Source of the DNA: Ferrovibrio sp041906005 | Lineage (GTDB): Bacteria > Pseudomonadota > Alphaproteobacteria > Ferrovibrionales > Ferrovibrionaceae | Assembly: GCF_041906005.1 (NCBI RefSeq) | Contig: NZ_JAYRJY010000001.1 | Coordinates: forward strand, 2,914,001-2,978,000 | Direction of reading: 5' to 3' | Length of the DNA stretch: 64,000 bases | Part shown: positions 42,588 through 50,594 of the stretch, in pieces | How the letters are laid out: each line of letters starts with the position of its first letter | How positions within the stretch are numbered: position 1 is the first letter of the stretch | Notes under the pieces: model-generated | The model's input: only the letters and a program-made list of their open reading frames with translations | What the model was told of the DNA's origin: nothing | Database searches by the model: none | Position numbers and translations under genes: made by a program

Positions 42588-43042
42588 TGGAACAGCAGGA
42601 CGCAGCGGCTGTTGAACGCGCCCAGGCCAACGAACAGGAATTTCTTGCGTTCGGCTGGGAGGTCGCCATGCTCGACCTGCCCGGGCAGGAAGAGGGCAGC
42701 GCCTCGCGCGCCGGGTTCCGCAAGGGCGATTTCGCCGCCCTGTCGCAGGAAGATGGCGCCTGGCTGGTGCTGGCCGTGCCGGCAAGGCTGGTATTGGGGC
42801 GTTTGCCCAGCGCGTCTGCCGTGCGCCGTTTCGTCACCAAATGCGTCAGTTTCCCGGTGCAACCCAACGGCGCCATCATCGGCGCGGCGCGGCAGGCCAT
42901 GCTGCAGGCGGTGGAGGAAGAACTGGGGCTCGCACGCCAGGCTGCCGATCTGCTGGAAGCCAAGATCGAAGACCTGATGGGCAGCATCGACGATATTCGC
43001 GCCAAGGCGATCCTGTTCAGCCCTGACGAAGACAAGGACTGA
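42584..43042 (+). CDS. hypothetical protein of a tight operon, 152 residues
   Basis: I do not recognise this protein. It is acidic, soluble and predicted helical at both ends: EQQDAAAVERAQANEQEFL at the start, and a long C-terminal helix around AMLQAVEEELGLARQAADLL then EAKIEDLMGSIDDIRAKAI that could form a coiled coil. The middle has a beta-rich core with GAWLVLAVPARLVLGRLPSA. The start overlaps the aldo/keto reductase stop (ATGA), and the cyclic-nucleotide-binding gene begins four bases after its stop, so it is translated with both. ATG at 42584 or 42587 are equally possible. It may be an adaptor linking metabolism to the downstream sensor. Confidence 0.75.
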   Translation: MMEQQDAAAVERAQANEQEFLAFGWEVAMLDLPGQEEGSASRAGFRKGDFAALSQEDGAWLVLAVPARLVLGRLPSASAVRRFVTKCVSFPVQPNGAIIGAARQAMLQAVEEELGLARQAADLLEAKIEDLMGSIDDIRAKAILFSPDEDKD

Positions 43043-43046
43043 AGGC

Positions 43047-43850
43047 ATGAGCGAGGCTCATGACCAGGAGTTTCATTTCGGCCGCGGCGCCACGTTGATG
43101 GAGCAGGGCGCCTACGGCGATTTCTGTTATCTGATCCTGTCCGGCCGCGTCGAAGTCTTCCGCATGGAAGACGATGCCAAGCTGCGGCTGGCCGAGATGG
43201 GCGAGGGCGGCGTGGTGGGCGAGATGGCGTTGATCGATCCGGCGCCGCGCGCGGCCAGCGTGGTGGCAATCGAACCCACGGTCTGCCGCCGCATCAACGC
43301 AGTAGCCCTGGATCGGGCGCTGGATGCCGCGCCGCCGCTGGCGCGCTATCTGCTGCAAACCTTCATTCGCAACATCCGTCATGCCGAAGGAATTGCGCCG
43401 CCGGCGCCGGCCATGAAGTTCGCCATCGGCGACATGATGGCGGCCACCATACAATCCGAACAGTCGGGCATGCGAATCCTGGATCGCAAGGTGTATGCCG
43501 CTGGCGAAACGATCTTTCGCACCGGCCAGCCCGGCTACAATGTCTATCTGGTGCAGAGCGGCCGCGTCGACCTGGTGCGCGAGATGCCCGATGGCAGCCA
43601 GATGCGGCTGCGCTGTGTCGAGCCGGGCGAGGTGTTTGGCGAACTGGCGCTGCTGACCGGCGAGCCGCGTCGGGCCACGGCTATCGCATCCGAGGCGACG
43701 GTGTGCGAACACATCGCGGCCAGTCATTTCAACGCCATCCTGAATGGATGCCCAACCATCGTGAAGGCCCTGATGCGGATCTATGCCGGGCGGATGATGC
43801 GGATCGCGCTGCCGGCGCGCGATGTGGCGGCAGGGCAGCGGACCGATTAA
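43047..43850 (+). CDS. protein with two cyclic-nucleotide-binding domains
   Basis: A 267-residue cytoplasmic sensor made of two CNB domains (about 10-120 and 145-260) with no output domain. The phosphate-binding cassettes are GEMALIDPAPRAASVVA and GELALLTGEPRRATAIA, both with the conserved glutamate and arginine, so both may bind cAMP or cGMP. The Crp-type helix-turn-helix is absent. It probably works through a protein partner, perhaps the 152-residue product of the preceding gene. SD is weak. Last gene of the run; its TAA shares the sequence TTAA with the stop of the convergent exported-protein gene. Confidence 0.9.
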   Translation: MSEAHDQEFHFGRGATLMEQGAYGDFCYLILSGRVEVFRMEDDAKLRLAEMGEGGVVGEMALIDPAPRAASVVAIEPTVCRRINAVALDRALDAAPPLARYLLQTFIRNIRHAEGIAPPAPAMKFAIGDMMAATIQSEQSGMRILDRKVYAAGETIFRTGQPGYNVYLVQSGRVDLVREMPDGSQMRLRCVEPGEVFGELALLTGEPRRATAIASEATVCEHIAASHFNAILNGCPTIVKALMRIYAGRMMRIALPARDVAAGQRTD

Positions 43851-44341
43851 CGGCTGGGCGGCTTGCGCAAAGGCACTTCCTGCAGCGAGCGGATATAGAC
43901 ACCCACCACTTGTGGCCCCTGCAGCGAACGGTTGATCTGGAAGACCAGCCGGCGCTTCAGTCCTTCCAGGTCGTTGTCATGCACGCGGCCGTCCTTGCCC
44001 AGGGGCTCGCGGTTCAGTTCCATGATCACCGCGTTATAGACACGCGGCATCAGTGCATCGATCTTGCGGGCGTTTTCCACGTCGCCGCAATCGATGCTCA
44101 GGGTCATGATCACCTGTGATCCCGGCGGGCCGGCCACCGGCGCGGTGACGGCGTCGACCATCAGCAGCGGTGTGTTCACCAGCGGCTTTTCGATTGGCGA
44201 GTCGGATTTCTTCTTTTTTTCTTTTTCCTGTGCCCAGCCCGCCGGCGATGCGATCAGGCACAGGCCGGCCAGCGCGGCCAGCAGGGCGCGGCGGCCAAAA
44301 GGTCTGGCGATGGGGGGCTTAGTGGCGTTCCCGCGTGGCAT
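43847..44341 (-). CDS. exported FliL-like protein
   Basis: A 164-residue secreted or membrane-tethered protein. The first 40 residues (ending RRALLAALAGLCLIASPAGWAQ) form a signal peptide with a twin-arginine just before the hydrophobic core, so Tat export is possible. A charged EKEKKKKSDSP linker follows. The rest, with PLLMVDAVTAPVAG, NARKIDALMPRVYNAVIMEL and LKRRLVFQINRSL before VVGVYIRSLQEVP, follows the helix/strand pattern of FliL-type domains, though identity is low. The ATG at 44341 lies inside the last 23 bases of prfC, indicating translational coupling. No flagellar genes are nearby, so a flagellar role is doubtful. Confidence 0.65.
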   Translation of the reverse strand: MPRGNATKPPIARPFGRRALLAALAGLCLIASPAGWAQEKEKKKKSDSPIEKPLVNTPLLMVDAVTAPVAGPPGSQVIMTLSIDCGDVENARKIDALMPRVYNAVIMELNREPLGKDGRVHDNDLEGLKRRLVFQINRSLQGPQVVGVYIRSLQEVPLRKPPSR

Positions 44342-45926
44342 GGAAACGGATTTTATCCCATTTCTTCTCGATATAGGAAAGTTCCCAGGCGTTGCGGGCC
44401 ATGAAAACCGGCGCGCCCTCGCGGTCGTCGGCGATGGTGCCGCGATTCTGCTCCAGGAATTCGTCCAGATCCTTGGGATTCTCGGCCGAAATCCAGCGCG
44501 CCGTCTCATAGGGCGCGTTCTCGAAGCCGACCTCCAGGCTGTATTCCTCGGCCAGGCGGGCCGCCAGCACGTCGAGCTGCAGCGGGCCGACCAGGCCCAC
44601 GATCCAGTCGGCGCCGATGCGCGGGCGGAATACCTGGGTCACGCCTTCCTCGGCCAGGTCCTCCAGCGCGCGCTGCAAATGCTTGGCCTTCATCGGGTCG
44701 GACAGCCGCACGCGGCGCAGGATTTCCGGCGCAAAGTTGGGGATGCCGGTGAAGCGCAGGTCTTCCGTCTCGGTCAGCGTGTCGCCCACCCGCAACGTGC
44801 CGTGGTTGGGAATGCCGATGATGTCACCCGGCCAGGCTTCATCGGCCAGCGAACGGTCGCGGGCAAAGAACAGCGTCGGGTTGCTCACCGTGATCGGCTT
44901 GCCGCTGCGCACCTGCTTCAGCTTCATGCCGCGCTTGAAATGACCCGAGCAGAGCCGCAGGAAGGCGACGCGGTCGCGGTGGTTCTTGTCCATGTTGGCC
45001 TGGACCTTGAACACGAAGCCGGTGACGGCCTTCTCGGTCGGCTCGATCATGCGCTTGTCGGCCGGCTGCGGCCGCGGCGGCGGGGCAAAGCGGCCCAGGC
45101 CCTTCAGCAGCTCGTCGACGCCGAAATTCTTCAGCGCCGTGCCGAAATAGACCGGGGTCATGTGGCCCTGGCGATAGGCTTCCAGGTCGAAAGCGGGGCA
45201 GGCAGCCTCGATCAGGCCGATATCCTCTTCCAGCTTGGCGATCTGCGCCTCGCTCAGCAATTCGCGGGCGCGCGGATCGTCCAGCCCCTTGTCCAGGATG
45301 ATCACCTCCGGCTCCAGGTTCTTGTTTTCCTTGCCGGTCAGCAGCAGCCGCTTGTTGAACAGGTCGTAGCAGCCCCGGAAATCCATGCCCATGCCGATGG
45401 GCCAATTCGCCGGCACGCAATCCAGCGCCAGCGTGGAGGCCACTTCATCAAGCAGGGCGAAGGGATCCTGGCTTTCCCGGTCCATCTTGTTGACGAAGGT
45501 GATGATCGGCATGTCGCGCAGGCGGCAGACCTCGAACAGCTTGCGTGTCTGCGTCTCGATGCCCTTGGCGGCGTCCAGCACCATCACGGCGGAATCCACG
45601 GCGGTCAGCGTGCGGTAGGTGTCCTCGCTGAAATCCTCATGGCCCGGGGTGTCGAGCAGGTTGAAGGTCCAGCCCTCGTATTCGAAATTCATCACCGAGG
45701 TGGAGACCGAGATCCCGCGCTGCTGTTCAATCTTCAGCCAGTCCGAGCGCGCGCGCCGGTTCTCGCCGCGCGCCTTCACCGCGCCGGCCAGATGGATCGC
45801 GCCGCCGAACAGCAGCAGCTTTTCGGTCAGCGTGGTCTTGCCGGCGTCGGGATGCGCGATGATGGCGAATGTGCGCCGGGCGCCGATGGGATCGGCGCCC
45901 GGAATGGCGATGGCGGCTTCGGACAT
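44319..45926 (-). CDS. prfC: peptide chain release factor 3
   Basis: A 535-residue translational GTPase that recycles RF1/RF2 after termination. G1 is AHPDAGKTTLTEKLLLFGG, G2 region RGISVSTSVMNFEY, G3 DTPGHEDFSEDTYRTL and G4 TFVNKMDRES. The RF3-specific C-terminal domains are recognised by FGVDELLKGLGRFAPPP and VGFENAPYETARWI. Length matches the family. The last 23 bases overlap the start of an exported protein gene, so the two may be coupled. The beta-oxidation enzyme upstream on the same strand is separated by 51 bases. Confidence 0.96.
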   Translation of the reverse strand: MSEAAIAIPGADPIGARRTFAIIAHPDAGKTTLTEKLLLFGGAIHLAGAVKARGENRRARSDWLKIEQQRGISVSTSVMNFEYEGWTFNLLDTPGHEDFSEDTYRTLTAVDSAVMVLDAAKGIETQTRKLFEVCRLRDMPIITFVNKMDRESQDPFALLDEVASTLALDCVPANWPIGMGMDFRGCYDLFNKRLLLTGKENKNLEPEVIILDKGLDDPRARELLSEAQIAKLEEDIGLIEAACPAFDLEAYRQGHMTPVYFGTALKNFGVDELLKGLGRFAPPPRPQPADKRMIEPTEKAVTGFVFKVQANMDKNHRDRVAFLRLCSGHFKRGMKLKQVRSGKPITVSNPTLFFARDRSLADEAWPGDIIGIPNHGTLRVGDTLTETEDLRFTGIPNFAPEILRRVRLSDPMKAKHLQRALEDLAEEGVTQVFRPRIGADWIVGLVGPLQLDVLAARLAEEYSLEVGFENAPYETARWISAENPKDLDEFLEQNRGTIADDREGAPVFMARNAWELSYIEKKWDKIRFHATRERH

Positions 45927-45977
45927 GGTACTCTTGAACTACCTCTGGATCGGGCCCGTGTCCTTATATGGGCTTTC

Positions 45978-48074
45978 TCAGCGGTCGTTCCACCCCTTGC
46001 CGGCCTCGGCCCGCTGCACCAGCAAAGGTGCAGGTTCCCAGAACTTGCCGTGGATCTTGTGGAAGCCGCGGATCGTGGCGAGCACCTTGTCGAGGCCGAT
46101 CTGTTCGGCCCAGAACATCGGCCCGCCGCGATAGACGGGGAAGCCATAGCCGAAAAGGTAGGTGATGTCGATATCGCCCGGCCGGATGGCGATGCCTTCC
46201 TCCAGGATCCGGGCGCCCTCGTTGACCAGCGGATACATGCAGCGCTGCACGATCTCCTCGTCGGAAATCGTCCGCCGTTCAATGCCTTGTTCCCTGGCCG
46301 ATTGCAGGATCACCTCCTCGACCACCGGATCGGGCAGGGCGTTGCGGCCCTCGTATCTGTAAAAGCCCGCGCCGGTCTTCTGGCCGAAGCGGCCCATCTC
46401 GCACAGCCGGTCGGCGACGGGGGAATAGCGCTCGTCCTTGGGGCGCAGATGCGCCTTGCCCTTGCGGATGCGCCAGCCCACATCCAGGCCGGCGAGATCG
46501 CTCATCCGGAACGGGCCCATGGCAAGGCCGAATTCCTCCAGGGCGTTGTCCACCTGCTGCGGCGTGGCGCCCTCCTCCAGCAGGAAATTCGCCTCGCGCA
46601 GGTAACCGTGCAGCATGCGGTTGCCGATGAAGCCGTCGCAATTGCCGGCCAGCACCGCCACTTTCTTCAGCGTCTTGCCCAGAGCCATCACGGTGGCGAT
46701 GGTCTCGGGGGAGGATTTCGCGCCGCGCACGTTCTCCAGCAGCTTCATCACGTTGGCCGGACTGAAGAAATGCGTGCCGATCACGTCCTGCGGGCGGCTG
46801 GTGCTGGCGGCGATCTCGTCGATATCCAGCGTCGAGGTGTTGGTGGCTAGCACGGCGCCGGGCTTCATCACCTTGTCGAGCCTGGCGAAGACCTCTTTCT
46901 TGACGCCCATCTCCTCGAACACGGCTTCCACCACGATGTCGGCATCGCCGATATCCTCAAACCGCTGGGTGCCGGAGATCAGCTTCATCGCCCGGTCCAT
47001 GGCCTCCTGCTTCATGCTGCCGCGGGCAACCGAGGTGGCGTAGTTCTTCTCGATCACGCCCAGACCGCGCGCCAGAGCCTCCTGCGAGACTTCGAGGATT
47101 TTCACCGGAATGCCGGCATTGGCGAAGTTCATCGCGATGCCGCCGCCCATGGTGCCGGCGCCCACCACCACGGCCGACCTGATCGGCTTGGGTTTCACGT
47201 CCTCGGGCAGGCCGGGGATTTTCGCCGCCTCGCGTTCGGCGAAGAAGGCATGGATCTGCGCGGCGCGCTGCGGGCTGCCCATGCATTCGAAAAAGAATTC
47301 GCGCTCCTTCAGCAATCCCTCGTCGATGGGCAGTTTCGTGGCGATTTCCACGGCATCGATGCAGCGCCACGGCGCCAGGAAGCCCTTGGCCTTGCGCGCA
47401 TTGGCCTTGCGGATCTCCTCGAACACCACCGGATCGACATTGCTGACCTTGTCGTTCATGTCGCGCACCAGGCGCAGCGGGCGTTTCTCCGCCACCACCT
47501 TCTTCGCGAAGGCCAGCGCGCCCTCCAGCAGGTCGCCGGCCACGATCTCGTCCAGGGCGCCCAGCTCGGCCGCCTTCTTCGCCGGCATAGGGTTGCCCGA
47601 CAGGATCACATCCAGCGCGACTTTCGGCCCCACCAGACGCGGCAGGCGCTGGGTGCCGCCCGAACCCGGGATCAGGCCCAGCTTCACTTCCGGCAGGCCG
47701 ACCTGGCCGCTGTCCAGCGCCACGCGCCAGTGGCAGGCCAGCGCCACCTCGAAGCCGCCGCCCAGAGCCGTGCCATGCAGGGCGGCAACGACGGGTTTCT
47801 TCATCGCCTCGATCCGCTTCAGCACATCGGGCAGGTAGGGCTGCAGCGGCGGCTTGCCGAATTCCTTGATATCCGCGCCGGCGATGAAGGTGCGGCCGCC
47901 GCCGATGATCACTGCCGCCTGCACATTCGCGTCAGCATCCGCTTTCTCAAGCCCGGCGATCAGCCCGGCGCGCACACCCTGGCTCAGGGCATTTACCGGC
48001 GGGTTTTCGATGGTCAGGATGGCAATACCGTCGCGGACGGCGTAAGCAACGGGGTAGGCGGTGGGATCGGTCAC
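45978..48074 (-). CDS. bifunctional enoyl-CoA hydratase/3-hydroxyacyl-CoA dehydrogenase (FadB/FadJ-like)
   Basis: A 698-residue multifunctional beta-oxidation enzyme. Residues 1-190 are crotonase (IGGGRTFIAGADIKEFG oxyanion hole, LALGGGFEV-like HGTALGGGFEVALACHWRVA, then EVKLGLIPGSGGTQRLPRL). The NAD-binding domain starts at SAVVVGAGTMGGGIAMNFA near residue 296. Catalytic IGTHFFSPANVMKLLE and a duplicated C-terminal helical domain with NRMLHGYLREANFLLEEG follow. It hydrates enoyl-CoA and oxidises (3S)-hydroxyacyl-CoA. I use the GTG at 48074 (GGAGAG five bases upstream) since the longer frame adds non-homologous residues. A palindrome at 48150-48166 lies upstream. The matching thiolase is not in the window. 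Confidence 0.93.
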   Translation of the reverse strand: MTDPTAYPVAYAVRDGIAILTIENPPVNALSQGVRAGLIAGLEKADADANVQAAVIIGGGRTFIAGADIKEFGKPPLQPYLPDVLKRIEAMKKPVVAALHGTALGGGFEVALACHWRVALDSGQVGLPEVKLGLIPGSGGTQRLPRLVGPKVALDVILSGNPMPAKKAAELGALDEIVAGDLLEGALAFAKKVVAEKRPLRLVRDMNDKVSNVDPVVFEEIRKANARKAKGFLAPWRCIDAVEIATKLPIDEGLLKEREFFFECMGSPQRAAQIHAFFAEREAAKIPGLPEDVKPKPIRSAVVVGAGTMGGGIAMNFANAGIPVKILEVSQEALARGLGVIEKNYATSVARGSMKQEAMDRAMKLISGTQRFEDIGDADIVVEAVFEEMGVKKEVFARLDKVMKPGAVLATNTSTLDIDEIAASTSRPQDVIGTHFFSPANVMKLLENVRGAKSSPETIATVMALGKTLKKVAVLAGNCDGFIGNRMLHGYLREANFLLEEGATPQQVDNALEEFGLAMGPFRMSDLAGLDVGWRIRKGKAHLRPKDERYSPVADRLCEMGRFGQKTGAGFYRYEGRNALPDPVVEEVILQSAREQGIERRTISDEEIVQRCMYPLVNEGARILEEGIAIRPGDIDITYLFGYGFPVYRGGPMFWAEQIGLDKVLATIRGFHKIHGKFWEPAPLLVQRAEAGKGWNDR

Positions 48075-48149
48075 GTTTCTCTCCGGTGTCTTCTTAATTG
48101 TCGGACAATCGGTTATAGCCGAGGCGATCAAGCCGGGCAAAAGCCTTGG

Positions 48150-48166
48150 CCTGCCGTTACGTCAGC
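48150..48166. promoter_or_regulatory. palindrome-like candidate operator (copy 2)
   Basis: CCTGCCGTTACGTCAGC matches the perfect palindrome at 28414-28430 at 15 of 17 positions. It sits in the 106-base region between the FadB-like gene (minus) and the TonB-like gene (plus). Confidence 0.45.
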
Positions 48167-48180
48167 GCTAAGTGTCTGTC

Positions 48181-49050
48181 ATGGCCTCGTTTTTGGAATA
48201 CCGCGCGCAGGAATGGGACAATCGCCGCCTCTGGCTGGCGGTGGCCCTGTCGTTGCTGCTGCACGGCCTGATCGTGCTGCTGCTGCTGGTCGAGCCCTGG
48301 ACCTGGCGTCTGCAACCCGAGCCGCCGCCGATTCTGGCCGAGTTTGTACTGCCCCAGCCGCCCAAGGCCGAGGCCCCCAAGGCCGAGCCGTCCAAGCCGC
48401 AGGCCGAGGCGCCGAAACCCGAGCCTGCCCCGCAAACCCCGCTGCCCCCGGTGCCGCCGCCCAGTGTGCCGCAATTGCAGCGTGCTCCGATTGCCGAGGA
48501 GTCGAAGGCTCCGCCCAGCAGTGGCGAACGGGCCCGCAGCCGGCCGCAGACGAACGAAGCCGCCAAACCGGCCCCGCCGCAGGTGCAGCGTCCCGGCCCG
48601 GGCGTGGCGACCGCGCCGCAGCAGCGTCCGGCGCAGGCCCAGAATCAGGCCGGCAATCGCCAGCCTGGTCCGGGCCGCGCGGCCGGACAGCCGGCCGAGG
48701 CGATGACGCAGTCGGAAAGCGATTTCTTCCTCAGCCAGATCGTGCAGGTCTGGGTGATCGATTTCGATGCACCGCAATTCAAGAATATCCAGATCTACGG
48801 CCGATACATGGTGCTGCCGAACGGCATGCTGGCGCCGCCTTTTGGCAAGAATGATCCCTGGGACATGAATCGGATGGTCGAGGGCTGGGATCAGATCGTG
48901 CATGATCCGCGCCCCCAGGTGGCGGCATTCCGCACGGCGCTGGAGACTTTCCTGCGCGCCATGCGGCTGGCGCAGCCGATGGCCATGCCGCCGGATGCCC
49001 AGGGCTATCCGAAGGTGCTCAGCCTGAGCTTCAAGATCGGCGACCTCTAG
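48181..49050 (+). CDS. TonB/TolA-like proline-rich membrane-anchored protein
   Basis: A 289-residue envelope protein. An N-terminal transmembrane helix (LWLAVALSLLLHGLIVLLLL, about residues 18-37) is followed by a periplasmic linker of about 140 residues made of Pro, Ala, Glu, Lys and Gln, including repeated PKAEAPKAEPSKPQAEAPKP-type units. The C-terminal domain (about 175-289) begins ESDFFLSQIVQVWVIDFDAP. The architecture is that of TonB or TolA, which span the periplasm, but the C-terminal domain is not a standard TonB box reader by eye. No exbB/exbD is adjacent. An alternative GTG start is at 48172. Confidence 0.65.
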   Translation: MASFLEYRAQEWDNRRLWLAVALSLLLHGLIVLLLLVEPWTWRLQPEPPPILAEFVLPQPPKAEAPKAEPSKPQAEAPKPEPAPQTPLPPVPPPSVPQLQRAPIAEESKAPPSSGERARSRPQTNEAAKPAPPQVQRPGPGVATAPQQRPAQAQNQAGNRQPGPGRAAGQPAEAMTQSESDFFLSQIVQVWVIDFDAPQFKNIQIYGRYMVLPNGMLAPPFGKNDPWDMNRMVEGWDQIVHDPRPQVAAFRTALETFLRAMRLAQPMAMPPDAQGYPKVLSLSFKIGDL

Positions 49051-49054
49051 CGGA

Positions 49055-49594
49055 TCAGCGTTCGGCGATGGCCTTCAGGCTGGTCAGGCCGGCCTCGAAG
49101 TCACGGCCCACCATCTTGTCCATGTCGAAAAACACCTGCATCACCTTGGCGATGAAAGGCGCGGGACCCTGCATGGCCCAGGTCACGAGGGTGGCATCGC
49201 CCTGCGGCACCAGCGTGTATTCCACGATGTTGTGGCATTCGAACGGCCGGGTCATGTCGAGTGCCATGGTCACCCTGCTGGGCGCCACGGATTCGGTGAT
49301 GGTGAGGCGGCCGCTGCCCACCTCCTTGTTGCCGTCCCATTCATAGAAGGCGCCCTTGCCGCTCTGCGCGCCGCCATGGGCGCGCTTCATCGCCGGGTCC
49401 TTCTTCTCGTAGGGCGACCAGTCCAGGTTGGCATGCAGGTCGTTGATCAGCGGAAAAATCTTTTCCGGCGCCGCCTTGATGCTGGCCGAGCGCTGCACGC
49501 GGAAAACATCCGGCTTGGTTGCGGCCATGATCAGGATGATGACGACGGCAACCACGAGCAATCCCGCGCCACCGATGGCGATGGTCTTCAGCAT
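49055..49594 (-). CDS. SRPBCC (polyketide cyclase-like) protein with N-terminal membrane helix
   Basis: A 179-residue protein. Residues 5-26 (IAIGGAGLLVVAVVIILIMA) form a membrane anchor. The START/SRPBCC fold follows with VQRSASIKAAPEKIFPLIND, ANLDWSPYEKKDPAM, GSGRLTITESVAPSRVTMAL and MVGRDFEAGLTSLKAIAER. Such proteins bind hydrophobic ligands; ligand unknown. It is the distal gene of a minus-strand group with a VOC protein and MarR regulator, 25 bases after the VOC gene, suggesting a shared stress-inducible unit. Confidence 0.87.
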   Translation of the reverse strand: MLKTIAIGGAGLLVVAVVIILIMAATKPDVFRVQRSASIKAAPEKIFPLINDLHANLDWSPYEKKDPAMKRAHGGAQSGKGAFYEWDGNKEVGSGRLTITESVAPSRVTMALDMTRPFECHNIVEYTLVPQGDATLVTWAMQGPAPFIAKVMQVFFDMDKMVGRDFEAGLTSLKAIAER

Positions 49595-49619
49595 GAAACG
49601 ATCCTTTTTTGAACGGAGC

Positions 49620-50051
49620 TTACTGACAATTCTCGCCGTTCGGGTCCGGCCGGAAGCAGTTCACCATCCACGGCACGCCGAAGCGGTCGGTGGCCATGCC
49701 GAAGCGTTCGGCCCAGAAAGTTTCCGCCATCGGCATCTGCACGGTGCCGTCCTGGCTCAGGGCGGCAAAGACACGCTCGGCCTCGGTGGCTGTCGGCATC
49801 ACCACATTCACAGAAAAGCCGGTCATCGGTTGATACATCTGCGGCGGCACGTCGCCACCCATGATCACCGTGCCGTTCAGCGACAGGCAGGCATGGATGA
49901 TCTTGTCCTGCCATTCGGGCGGTGTATCTGCGCTGGCCGGGGTTTCGCCATGCGTCAGCATGGCCTCGATCTTGCCGCCGAGGGCCTTTTCATAAAAGCC
50001 GAAGGCTTCGGCGCAATTACCATCAAAGCTGAGATAGGGATTGAAGCTCAC
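49620..50051 (-). CDS. VOC family protein (PhnB-like)
   Basis: A 143-residue vicinal-oxygen-chelate fold protein of the PhnB / 3-demethylubiquinone-methyltransferase-like group. Blocks are NPYLSFDGNCAEAFGFYEKA, IIHACLSLNGTVIMGGDVPP, SVNVVMPTATEAERVFAALS and WAERFGMATDRFGVPWMVN. The family covers glyoxalase-like and resistance proteins, and enzymatic function cannot be deduced. It lies between the SRPBCC gene and marR on the same strand and ends CFRPDPNGENCQ. Confidence 0.9.
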   Translation of the reverse strand: MSFNPYLSFDGNCAEAFGFYEKALGGKIEAMLTHGETPASADTPPEWQDKIIHACLSLNGTVIMGGDVPPQMYQPMTGFSVNVVMPTATEAERVFAALSQDGTVQMPMAETFWAERFGMATDRFGVPWMVNCFRPDPNGENCQ

Positions 50052-50082
50052 GGCCTACTCCAGGGTTTGTTGTCAGTGGAAA

Positions 50083-50523
50083 TTATGAAAGGGCCCGCAG
50101 GTCGGCGCGCAGATGCTCCGGGTCGCTCACCAGCCGGTCGAGTTCGGCATGGGTGCGTTTCCACACCGGCAGGGCTTTGACCAGCAGCTTGCGGCCCTCC
50201 GGCGTCAGGGTCAGGCGGCGGGTGCGCTTATCATCCGGATCGGCGGAAACATTCACCAGGCCCCGGCGTTCCAGTGGCTTGAGGCAGGCGGTCAGCGTCG
50301 TGCGGTCCATCGCCAGTACGCTTGCCACCTGGCTCATGTTGGCCGGCTGAGGCCGGTTCAGCGACATCAGCAGGGAGAATTGCCCATTGGTGAGGCCCAG
50401 GGGACGAAGCACGTCGTCGAAGCGCCGCGCCAGGGCGCGCGCTGCGCGCTGTGCATGCAGGCACAGGCAGGTATCGCGCACCATGATGGTGGTCTCGAAG
50501 GGCAGGATATCGATCTTTGACAT
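50083..50523 (-). CDS. MarR family transcriptional regulator
   Basis: A 146-residue winged-helix regulator. The dimerisation helix contains the paired cysteines TCLCLHAQRAARALARRFDD. The recognition region is ANMSQVASVLAMDRTTLTAC and the wing LVNVSADPDDKRTRRLTLTP. The neighbouring DUF899 gene is divergent, with a 12-bp perfect palindrome between the two starts, the normal arrangement for MarR autorepression. The two cysteines could sense oxidants, but this is speculation. The ATG at 50523 has no clear ribosome site; an ATG at 50484 is an alternative. Confidence 0.9.
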   Translation of the reverse strand: MSKIDILPFETTIMVRDTCLCLHAQRAARALARRFDDVLRPLGLTNGQFSLLMSLNRPQPANMSQVASVLAMDRTTLTACLKPLERRGLVNVSADPDDKRTRRLTLTPEGRKLLVKALPVWKRTHAELDRLVSDPEHLRADLRALS

Positions 50524-50534
50524 GCGGGGCTTAT

Positions 50535-50552
50535 TATGTTGATATCAACGTA
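50535..50552. promoter_or_regulatory. MarR-type operator candidate
   Basis: GTTGATATCAAC at 50538-50549 is a perfect 12-bp palindrome, extended by near-symmetric TAT/GTA flanks. It lies 15 bases before the marR ATG and 46 bases before the DUF899 ATG. Confidence 0.65.
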
Positions 50553-50594
50553 TATGTCAAGCCGGCACTTCAGCCGGCCCAGAGGAGGACCGCC

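Noticed and set aside
44064..46850. A 928-codon plus-strand frame antisense to prfC and the FadB-like gene
   Set aside because: Low-complexity translation rich in His, Gln, Leu and Arg, opposite two well-supported genes; a shadow frame.
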